DNA from: Aricia agestis
Lineage: Eukaryota > Arthropoda > Insecta > Lepidoptera > Lycaenidae
NCBI RefSeq assembly: GCF_905147365.1
Contig: NC_056408.1
Location: 6,572,001-6,636,000, forward strand
Direction: 5' to 3'
Length of the DNA: 64,000 bases
The position numbers and the translations under genes are program-made. Below, piece by piece: positions 10,357 through 22,300 of the stretch (its first letter is position 1; every line of letters starts with the position of its first letter). The notes under the pieces are model-generated. The model was given only the letters and a program-made list of their open reading frames with translations, was not told the DNA's origin and ran no database searches.

Positions 10357-13300
10357 GTGAGCAAATTTTAGAATTTTATTTCGCATGTTTTTTTTTAAAC
10401 AAACATGTTCTGAATATTTTTATTTTTCAGTTAATTCTAATTTAGAATGGTGTACCTTGCAAATGAATATTGGTTTATTTGATTTTTAATAATGAGAAAT
10501 ATTTAATTAAGTATTATTAAATGCACCAATATAATAGTAATAAAACAATAGTTGTCATAATAATATTAAGTTTAATATGATGTTTTTTTTATTACAATAT
10601 TTTGGTAGGTAGTAAAACTTTTTGTTAAATTGCAATACTTAGTTATATTTAAAAAATCATGTCACATTTAAAATAAGTTAGTATAATTAGTATTAGTAAT
10701 AGTTAGTATTTTTATAAGTTTAAGAATTATTAGTAATTATGAATTGTTAAGTGTTTTAATTTACTTAAATATTAAATTGAAATAAAAAGCTATTAAGCCA
10801 TCAAGATCAAAGAAACATCACTATTAATTTACCGAGTAGCAAACAATAAAAAATAATAAATATGTGAAATAAATAAGTATTTTTTATAATAATTACTTTC
10901 CTACATAGTTAAAAAGGGATCGCAAAATATCTTTATATGCATTTAGCATTGAAAGAAAGATAAGCTAACAGCAAAAACCTTTTAAAATCTTTTACTTTTT
11001 TTTACCTGACTTACTAAGTTAGGTACTATGTACTTGATAGTATTGTAATATCGAATACAGAAGATTTGTTACTTTTTTATCTAAGCTCCGACATGTGATT
11101 TTAAAAAGTTATAATATTTTTTTATTAAGTAGTATTAGGTACATCCACATAGTGACAGTCTGACAGAAATGCTGTGAAGCTCAATATGTATTTTTTCAAA
11201 GCTACTCAATTTCAGAAGAGTTTTTTCATATATGAGCTTTTATATTTATTTCTATTATAGGCAACAATAATTAGACTCTCTATAGAGAGTCTAATTATAA
11301 AGTATTTTATCCAATAATTGTAACAGAGTATTAAAATAGAGTTTTTGCAATAGGTTTCATTTCATTTCAAAAAACCAATTTCCAATAGACGAGAAGAGAA
11401 CGACGCGGAAGAGCGCCAAATAATGTAGAGAAAAATTGTAAGGTTTCGTGCTTTCTATGCATATTTAGAACTGGCCTTTTTCGTTTTCGCTTCGTTATAG
11501 AATCGCCGATCAAAATGTATGGAATTGACATACGAAGTGTCGAACGTCAGCGTCATATTAACGAACGCCTATGTCAATTCCATACATTTTTATCGGCGAT
11601 TCTATAACGAAGCGAAAACGAAAATATTTTGGCACACCCCCCTGATCTGTTTCGAATTTCGACTCTTGCCATAGAAGTCAGAATAGGATTTTCAGTTAAA
11701 CCCCAACTAAAATCTATATAAAGTAAAAGCGCTGGTCCATACAAAAAAAAGCTCTTTCAGCGCTGCTGCTTTCACAGTGAACTCTATATAAGGAACACAC
11801 CCTAAATTATTATCCCTTAGTTTTGTTACACCCTGTATATTATATCAAACACTGCACTGGTAGACATTCGCACTTACTAAGTTTTTGGACTTTGAAATGC
11901 CGCGTGCCAGCTTTGCCACAAAACTGTTTTACTTGGCACTTGCCAGGAAAAAACAATTTAAAGTAAAAAGTCGCTCTACACAAGATAAGGGGAAGTAGTA
12001 TTTGTTCTGTCGTGCGTCAATCGTCTGTCACAATCTTTTCACACAAGATAAGGCTGACGTCATGGGTGGGTTGGAACTTGGAGCGTTATCGCGAGCTTTC
12101 GTAACCATGTGTGCCAGTGGGCACCAACCTTTTAAAAAGGTATTTTTTATGAAATAAGGGGGCAAACGAGCAAACGGGTCACCTGATGGAAAGCAACTTC
12201 CGTCGCCCATGGACACTCGCAGCATCAGAAGAGCTGCAAGTGCGTTGCCGGCCTTTTAAGAGAGAATAGGGGAGGGTAGGCAAGGGAAGGGAATAGGGGA
12301 GTGTACGGAAGGGAAGGCAATAGGGGAGGGTAGGGAAGGGAATAGTGTAGGGGATTGGGCCTCCGGTAAACTCACTCACTCGGGGAAACACAGCGCAAGC
12401 GCTGTTTCACGCCGGTTTTCTGTGAGAACGTGGTATTTCTCCGGTCGAGCCGGTCCATTCGTGCCAAAGCATGGCTCTCCCACGTTTATACTCTATCTAC
12501 TCTATTTTGTCGACTCTATTTTGTCACTTTGCTCTGAATTATTCTGTTTAAAAATAATTTCACGAGACCAACTGCCTCCAACGAACTGCCTACTCTGTTC
12601 CATACCGGAACCGGAAAACTCTATTTTAATAGAGTACCTAGTTAAGCTATTAAAATAAAGTGTTTGCAATAGGTTTCCAATAGGAGACTACTTTCCAATA
12701 GTCGGAGTCCAAGGAGGGATCGGCGCGGTAAAGATTCAAATAAATCTGTATAGAATATGCAGATAATCCAGTAGAGATAAATGCCACGCCAAAAGTTATG
12801 TAATTTAAAAAGTTATTTGGAAAAGTAGTAATATTAATTGGTTTTGAAAATTGACTCTGAATTTTAAATTTGCTAGACATCTTAAAAAAAAATTCGAAAC
12901 TTTTGTGCATATTCTGCAATATTTATATTGTACTGATTTTATTTATTAAACTAACACAGATTAATACAGATCATAGCTCTGTCGCTTTAGATGAATAATC
13001 ATTAATCATTGTAATATTCCAAATCTTTTAGAAATTTTATTTAAATTGAAACATTTAAAATTCAATTTAAATCTTTTAAATTTAAGAACATAGTGGTTGG
13101 GAACCACTAAGTTAGACTGACAGCTAATTTTAGATTTGGTTTTTTGTGAGTGCAGTTCGCGCTATCTGAGATAACTGGGTGGGTACTTATTTGGAAGTTT
13201 TAAAGCTCTCTCAGAATGAATAATTCAAATCAGTGTATGATAAGATTCGTGTATTGTGTACTCTTTAATAAAAATTATTAGGTACTTAATAGATTTTAGC

Positions 13301-16300
13301 TTTGTAACAGTTAATAAAAAGGAAGAAATATACTTTGCCGTTCCATTTTGATTATGAAGTATGCAAATTATTTATTATTTTTCCTACATTCTGTTACCTC
13401 GACTTCTAGCGTTGCAAAATTTTGATAAGTACCTATCAATTTGTTGCGGAGCGGATCCGTAAGTGTTTCAACCTTATAATATCTACTACCTACTCGCGTA
13501 AACTTAAGAAATCATTTTAAACATTCGCGTTGCATTATAATTAAACTTTTTAATCGGGACTTAACGCGACTTATTTATGTAGTAATGCTACTACGAGTAC
13601 ATACTTTTTCTCGACGTTTCGGCCGTGTTGCAACGGCCGTGGTCACGAGGGACTCAACTTAAATAAGTCGCGTTAAGTCCCGATTAAAAAGTTTAACTTA
13701 AGAAATCATTATGTACCTATTAACTTAACGAATTTGTAGGCGAACCATTATTACTCATAACTAAACTCTTATAACATCAGAATTTCAAGTATCAAGTATA
13801 GTAAGGTTTTCAGCTGAAACTCTTACGTATCAAATACATAAACAGTTGTTCAACATCAGCAAAATTGTTAAGACATTTCATAAACAGAGATCAAACGTTA
13901 GTTAAAAAGAAATTCCCTAACAAGAGAGAAGCGAAACCAGGTTAGTTTGTGTTAAGTGTTGCGGTCTGCTTTCATCGTAACAATTTTCAGCTAACAGCTT
14001 TTTAAAGTGTAGCAAAAACAAGGGAAAATCTTCGCCGTTGTTGTTAGGTAGTTTTTATTATTCGTAGTTGTGTTTAGTGTTAGGTAAGACACTAAAGTTT
14101 GTTTCGTGCTACAATGATGTTGTAAGTTTAGAACTACAAAGTAACAAAGATTTTAAGAGGAAGTTTGACCAAAAATAACAAGCATCATGATAAAAACTGG
14201 CCTTTTCTCATATATTTTACCATTTTTTGAAGTCGCTAAAATAATGCGTACTATCACAATCTAGTAGTAAGTAGACTATCATAATAAAATTTGTTACAAT
14301 AGAGGATTATACAATTTGTATGGGTATGAAGTCGGATTTTTTGAGTTCCCGGCATTGTTCTAATTGAAAAAGTTATTCATTTTGACGGAATCATTTGATG
14401 GTTTCAAGCACTAATGGTGTTTACACTTACATCTTGTATATGCATAAGCTTTTTTATTGGTTATAATTACACTCATCGTTGCTAAAAATAAAAGTGAAAC
14501 TAATACTTTCATGAATTGTATTTCTATAACTTATTCATAAAATATTTCGTCGGCGTAAATATTTACTTTCCCAATAGCAAACAAGTTATGTAAACAAAGA
14601 CTTTGTCATAATGAACAAAGCGCATTAACATACTTTTTTATCTTTCTGTTCATGTCGGACTCGGAGTGAACATTAATTTATTAACACATTTATTAATTAG
14701 CGCGTTTGTTTACGCGATAACATAAAAATGTCACCATAATTTAATTAAGATTTATTTTTGGAAGCTTTTAGGATTGAGTGAAAGTTTTTGGTGTTACGAA
14801 ATGTTATATAATTCGAGAAAAGAATATATAAGTAAACTAGATGTTGCTAGCAACTTTGTCAAAATTCTTTTGGCCGAACACAATTTTTTTTAAAGTCAAA
14901 AACTATACTGTCTATTTTCGAGAATCACAATATCGCCATACCAAGCATTATCAAAATAAGTTCAGCAGCTTCAGTGTGAAGACTTAAAGATGTTACAAGA
15001 CTTTCACATTTTGAATTTTTACAAGTATGTATTTTATGATCAGTGTCTAGTAGGTATCTATGGTCATACAAAGAAGTTAAAATAAATAGGAATAAAATAT
15101 GATCTAGTGCTAATATTATTTATTAGTAAAGCTATAATGCACCATGATATACCTATAGTTATTGTTACATGCTATGGGTTCGAAGGATTTGGAGAGAAAG
15201 ACCAGGGCCTCTATCATGAGCTCTTAAATCCATTCACTTTACGTCCTTATACTGACTGTATAAGGACGTAAAGTGAATGGATTTAAGAGCTCATGATAGA
15301 GGCCCTGCTGACTCTTTTGAAGACTTTAATATTTTGATAATTTAATATCCGCAATAGCAAATTACTCGACTACTTAGATATTACAAAGGTAGAAGATTTA
15401 ACTAATTAATTATTATGATTTAGGCATTCTATTTAATGCTTATACTTTATACTACTTCTACGTTTAGACTAAAAAAATATTGTCTTATTGGATTCCGTTC
15501 GCCAGACTTAGCAAGTCGGAAAAGGTTTTTTTTTCGAATATTACAATGAGTTTTTGCCTAAACATTTATTTACAAACTTTTAACGAACCAGCTAATATTA
15601 TTACCAGACACCAATTATTGGTACTCTGACGTCATATCCAATTAGATAATTACCAATTAGTGTATTTACGGACAAAACTTCGAGCAGGATAACCATCAAA
15701 TTGAAATTGGAATTTTAAAGTCTGTGGACATTTCAATTTCACGGCGAACTAATTAAATAGCTGGAGCAATTAACAAAATGTAGTTCGGTAAGCGCGATAA
15801 TGAAACAATGGATTCTTTTTAATGCAGCTTTAATTGGCTGCATACGAGTTCCATACACGAGTTTCACTTTTGTTACTTGCTGGAGATTTTACATTCAGCA
15901 TGGGAAATAATAATATTATTATTATACTTGTTAGAATTAAAATAGTAGTATGTATAATGTGCTGAATATGTTATATGTAGTATAAGTTATAACCAATATA
16001 AATTAAACATTATTGTTTATTTTGCGAGACATGATTTTTTATTTTTGGGATAGAAATGAGATATTACAATCGTGATGATTATTATTTTGAAAATCTTGTT
16101 AAACCGAAATAAGCCTGATTAATATTAATAAAATAATCATGTTTTATATATAAAAATGGATTTTCAATTGCGTTAGTAACGCTAAAACTAAAAAACGGCT
16201 GTCCCAGTGAACTTCGCGTTAGGTACTTAAAAGCCTTCCCTGGAGTTCTACGAATATTTTAAGACTAAATTTAGCCCATTCCGTTCAGCCGTTTTTGAGT

Positions 16301-19300
16301 TTTAGTGTTACTAACACATTTGAAAATTCATTTTTATATAATACTAGCTGTCCCGGTGAACTTCGTGTCACTTTAAAACCTTCCCTGGACTTCTACGAAT
16401 ATTTTAACACTAAAATTAGCCCAATCCGTTCAGACGTTTTCGAGTTTTACCGTTACTAACACAATTGAAAATCCATTTTTATATATATATAGACTAGCTG
16501 TCCCGGTGAACTTCGTGTCACTTTAAAACCTTCCCTGGATTTCTACGAATATTTTAAGACTAAAATCAGCCCAACCCGTTCAGCCGTTTTCGAGTTTTAG
16601 CACGACTAACACATATGGAAATCCATTTTTATATATAAGAAGATATAGATATAATTGCGTAATTTATAATATTATTATACTGTGTCCTATTCGCCTTGCT
16701 CTTAATAACTAAGTCTAGACGTAAGTTCACTTCATTGCAATGTATTTACGTCTATCAATGCATTGATATATTTTAATACAATATATTTACTCATAACTCA
16801 GTATTCCCGCTTAGTAACCCTCAGCTCTCATATTAAAAGGGTCAAAGTATTATTACATTCTTGCTCAAGATCATAATAATATCCATACAACGCATTCAAA
16901 TATTATGAGGTAATCGTACACTGTATTGTAACTATCCAATAACGTTAAATAAAAAATCGTTTATGTTTTTTTATTTCGGGCGGGATTTCAGTTTAGTGGC
17001 AATGGAAAACCCGGTGTGGGCATCAAATAAAAACCCTTTTGGGGCAGGGGAAACATAATTACCTATATTTAGGGTTTATTAAAATAGGTTAAACAGACGT
17101 GGCTTTTTAATGTTGCTATCAAACGCAAGCGACTCTATATTTATAGTGTTAAATTAAAGGAGTATTTTTATTAAGAACGAATTCATATTACCATCATTAA
17201 AATTATTGTATTTGGTACTTAATTATGATACTTACATTTATATATATTTTATTTTGTGTAGAATTTATATAAACTTTTATAAAAATGTGGAATAAAAAGT
17301 AGAGCTATTAATTAAATATAAAATAGCTCTCGTTTGAAACAATGTTTTGTTCGAAATGTATACTATTACATAACTTTTATCGCGGGTTTCGAGTGCGGTG
17401 ACCGAATCAAGAAATTCCGTAAGGAAAATAAACCTAACACTTCGTCTAACGTCGTTTCAGGGCCCGTACCACGAAACGGTTTTGAGACTCAAACAACCGT
17501 ACGAGAATGTTGCGTCCTACTCTGACAAACGTAAAATGACGTTGTTAGAGCAGAACGCGGCGTTCTCATCCGATTGTTTGAGTCTCAAAACGGTTTCGTA
17601 GTAGGCCTACAGTTCGGCAGACATCGGCACGGTGTTTTTGTGCGTGCGACATGACGTATGCCAATTATAATTGCATACGTTGATAAAAAATGCTTTCCAA
17701 TAGATTTACCAGGGCAGTTCTCGAGTCGTATTTAGTCGTATTTAGACGATTTTTTTTCGTGACGTATCAATTATTTTAATACAAGGGGCTCACTGAGGAC
17801 GGTCACGGATGCATACACTTATCTGACATTGACAAGCTCAACAAAGATACCGCTTTTGATGCTGACTTTCAAAAGCTCCTTAGAAAGTATAAGTCCTTAT
17901 GAAATTATATCAGCAGGCGTAGCATTAAAACTGAGTTTTGCCCGCGACTTCCGTCCTCAGTATGTATGTGCATGCTTGTTAGTATGTATCCGTACCAATA
18001 CATATTATGAATATAAAGTCTGTCTGTTACTTCTTCTTACGCCCAAACCGCTTAACCAATTTTGATGAAATTTGATATGGACAACTGTGAGTCTTGAGAA
18101 AGGTATCCCGGAAAAATGTACGGTTCAATTCAGATAAACGACTTTGCAGGCATCAAGTAGTTATATACTGTAGTTGTCGAAGGAATGTGTATGTATTTCT
18201 TATGCACTATATTATCTATGTTTGTAATATACTTGACGCCTATAATAAAATGTAGGTTACCTTACACAACATTACAGAGTGCAGAGTGAATCGTATAATA
18301 TAGACTAGGTAAATAGAGCAGGTGGCAGAGGCTACGAATTATGAAAGATTAAGAGGATACACCAGAGGCGAGAGAAATTGAAAATAGGTATTTGAAAATG
18401 TATTGCTGTCTCACCAATCTCAAGTCTCCCACCGCAGAGCGCGATAGAGACAATACGACAAAAGTTCTAATAAAAGAACAGAAAATCTTCGATTCATTGT
18501 CCGCTGATTCCTTCTCCAAAACTTAACCGATTTAAGTACTTTTTTCATTAAGAATTAAAGCAAGGCTTGAACTGTGTTCCTATGTTTTTTTTTTTGTATA
18601 TTCTAGCTAGTTTTGTTTTCTGAGTTTTTGAACACAGAGGAAAATCTGGCCATTTTTTTGGGTTTTTGGAAGTTCTTATCTTTTTTAATAATAAAATTAT
18701 CAAAAAAAAGAAAACATAGGGACATGCTAATAGTGGCCATAGATATTCAGGAAAAAAATCATAACTCTACCGGCATTATCCAGAGAGGAAACAGGGGAAA
18801 ACGTTTGTATGGAAAAACGGCGGTGTGGACTCCTCTTAAACTTAGACTTACCCCTAGTGACTAGTCGCAGAGGTAAAAACGTTTAGGCCTTAGGGCTTAG
18901 GCTATTACCCGATAAAGGAGTAGAATACTAACTGTTAAGAATGTCTGCTGTATCATACGACTATTATTGTCATCAAGGTTACCTAATCAAGTTGTGATAT
19001 ATTCGTACTATATCCAACTTTAATTAATATTTAATACCTTGTTTACACGCTGACCATAATAAAATGCAAAGCAGTTAATCAAATGAGAGTGAGCGTAGTA
19101 ATATACATAACGACACTAAATGAAAAGTAGCTGACCTCGCGTGATTGTCCCTTTGTGAGCTATTCAAATGGTGATTATAATATTATTAATAATACATATT
19201 TCCACACTAGTATTATAAATGCGAAAGTATTACTGTTTATTACCTATTCACTCCGAACCGCTAAACCGATTTTGAAGAAATTTGGTAAGGATATACTTTG

Positions 19301-22300
19301 GTTCCCACACGATAAACAAATTTTGGCGCAACTCAGTCAAGGACGTGGTCTTGTATATTTTTATACAAAATAGGTATAATATCGAACAAATAATAAAGAA
19401 GCAAGAATTGTGGAAGACTGTGTAATTCAGTAAAAGGACTGGAATTCTTACTTATATTATGTTAACGTCACAAAAACTACTGAACGAATTAGGATGAATA
19501 ATAAGTTGATAATTGAGATATTTTGATAAAGAGTGGCAAAATTTAGCAAAGGATAAAGACATGTGGAAAGAAAGAGGGGAGGCCTTTGCCCAGCAATGGG
19601 ACACCATCGGCTTTTAATAATAATAATAATAATAATTGAGATATTTTAAGTCCCAGAACTCAGAATAGTTTTTGGTCCCAAAAAATGTACTTAATAATAT
19701 GGTTCCCGTACTACCAAGAATTTAGACGAAATCAAGTTACCAAGTTCTAATTGTGTCTTTTAAGGAAATTTTAAAAAGTAAGTACTCGGGAAAATATAAA
19801 AAAAATGTAAGTAGCTTTTTATAGACGCATTTTATATCAATTTTTATTATTTATCGACTCATGACTGTCACTCTTTTGTATCGGGTCTAATAAATTGATA
19901 CAATATGACTTATATTATCAAAATCTAAATGCACTCAAACAAAGGCGCAGTTTTATATTTTACGCTTACTTTTAGGCATTTATTGGTCAATAAAGTATTC
20001 ATAACAGTTGGATATAAAGAACCTTTTATGATTCACGCGCATGTGGCCGTTGTGTGAATAACTCCATAAATCAAAATATTTGTCGCTATGTGTTTTGTAT
20101 CACCGTATTGTACTAGGTTGTTAGCGACTAGCGACTTTTTTTTTTAATGATATAATGGGGCAAACGAGCAAACGGGTCACCTGATGGAAAGCAACTTCTG
20201 TCGCCCATAGACACTCACAGCATCAGAAGAGCTGCAGGTGTGTTGCCGGCCTTTTAAGAGGGAATAGGGTAATAAGGGAGGGTAGGGAAGGGAATAGGGG
20301 AGGGTAGGGAAGGAAATAGGGAGAGTAGGGAAGGGAAAAGGGTAGGGGATTGGGCCTCCGGTAAACTCACTCACTCGGCGAAACTCAGCGCAAAACTGTT
20401 TCACCCCGGTTTTCTGTGAGCCCGTTGTATTTCTCCGGTCGAGCCAGCCCATTCGTGTCGAAGCATGGCTCTCCCACGTCAAAACTATGTTCGTTAACTA
20501 TCTTATAACGAGAGAGAGAGAGAGAGATTTGGGAGAACGAAATTAATAAATATGAAATGCTAAATTAATGATGTGTGTTATCTACTACTTTTCTAATACC
20601 TTACTAGGGTATTACTAGGCTAAGAATTACTAGGCTATCCAGGAAAAGAAAAGACTTCAAAAAAGTACAAGAAATATTGGTCCAAGAATGTACGAAGGAT
20701 TAGGTTTATAGCTCCTCATTAATATTATGATTGTCAATGACATGATACGTTCTCGTTTTAATAAAAAGGGGAAATTTTGGCTTACCCCAACAAAACGTTT
20801 TCTATTCATACAGATTACAAAACCTAAATTGATGAGCATCGATTTTATCGCATTGTGGGAATGTAAGCTGTCTTTTCTTGTGTCGTTCTTTTCTTCAGAT
20901 TGCTTGAGTTGCACAAACATTTTCCGCTTGAGTATGAAATTGATATTATCAATATCTCGATAAATGTAAAGCAATCGAAATTCTTTATTGAGAGTTACCG
21001 ATGTAATAATATGAACTGAATGGAACGAAATTATTTCTTATGTTCAAAAAACCTGTATACATATAGGTACAGTATACACTAAAAAAAAAAAGTCATCTAT
21101 TGACGCCCAGGAATACTTACAACGCGTCGCTGTTTACTTAAAAAAAACGCCATCTAGTTGACGCACAGGAATACTTACTATCAACGCCCTCTGCCCCTAA
21201 CATGCAGGTACTAATAGAAAAGTGTCGAGGTCAAATCAAGGTCAAATATCGTTCTGTCTAGCCTTCAGATTTACGCCGATCGCGCGATAAGGAACTTCTT
21301 TCCAATATTACGTAGACTCTACTTTTTGGTAAAATACAATGTGCGTATAGTTTTAAAAGACCATGTATGAAATATAAAATTATACACATGTTATGGAGTG
21401 TTTTTATCATTTACACGCGCTGAAAAACATGTGTTGAACAAATGTTTAAAATTTACCAAATTCTGTACATAATTTGCTAATTTTAACATATTGTATCATT
21501 GTGCTCACCATGAATAAATTCCGTAATTCGTAAATTTAAAAAAGTTAGACGGTTGTTACAGCATTCCCAATCACTTTACTGTACTTGGTAACTACCACAA
21601 TATTTTGGTATTTCACACAATTATAATAGGTATTGTAATAATCATGTGAATACTTCAAAGATTTTTTTAATGAGCCTATGCTATCCCACAGCTGGGCAAA
21701 GGTCTCCCCAGTGCTTTCTACTTCTCTCGATCCTTAGATCGAGCTTCAAAGAATTACAACATTAAATTTGTTTCAGCTCAAAATCGAGCACCGCGAATCA
21801 AGGAGCACCCATCGAACACGGTGTCAGGGAGGAGTGAACCTGCGACCCTCAGATGCGTAGTCGAGGGTCGACCCAAGCCTATAGTTCAGTGGTTCAAGGA
21901 CGGCTCACCCTTGCCCCCGGCTGAAGATGGCCATAGAGTCCTGTTGGAAGACGGACTTCTCTTCCTAAGGTAAGTTTTGATACAAAAATAATATATAAGA
22001 ATTGTGAAGGCTTAAAAAGAGGCAGGGAATTAAAGCTACTGAATGTTTGTAGGGTAAATCGAGGCAAAAAAGAAAGTGACGAAGGAGTATATTGGTGTGT
22101 TGCAAAAAATATAGCCGGGGAGGCAGCTAGTCATAATGCATCGTTGAATGTTGCGGGTAAGTTACTTTAAAATTAAACAAAATTGATCTAAGAAAAAGGA
22201 CGAAAAAATAACATTTATATCGATTTTCAGTATTGCGAGACGAGTTCAGATTAGAACCTAGAGATGTACAAGTAGCGGCAGGTGAGCCTGCGCTCCTAGA

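Larger units (their letters stand above)
10357..21776. other. robo1 intron 1 (11.4 kb), rich in mobile elements
   Basis: This interval separates the signal-peptide exon from Ig1. Between the elements listed separately it is AT-rich with no further coding exon that I can recognise. A short repeat at about 11745-11845 (cacagtgaactctatataag, ttgttacaccctg) recurs at about 50645-50715. Approximate Helitron-like fragments lie near 17940 and 18000-18140, and at 19200-19340. Confidence 0.6.

Noticed and set aside
15203..15307. Calling the 49-bp hairpin a microRNA gene
   Set aside because: A perfect stem this long with no bulges is unlike an animal microRNA precursor. Kept as an unexplained inverted repeat.
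17334..17601. Two overlapping plus-strand ORFs
   Set aside because: They lie across a SINE-like repeat and its nested MITE.
20177..20482. 101-codon minus-strand ORF with a repeated PYPFPFPTLP pattern (also at 12179-12391 and 47943-48125)
   Set aside because: It is the complement of the G-rich minisatellite in the 330-bp dispersed repeat, so it recurs at each copy.
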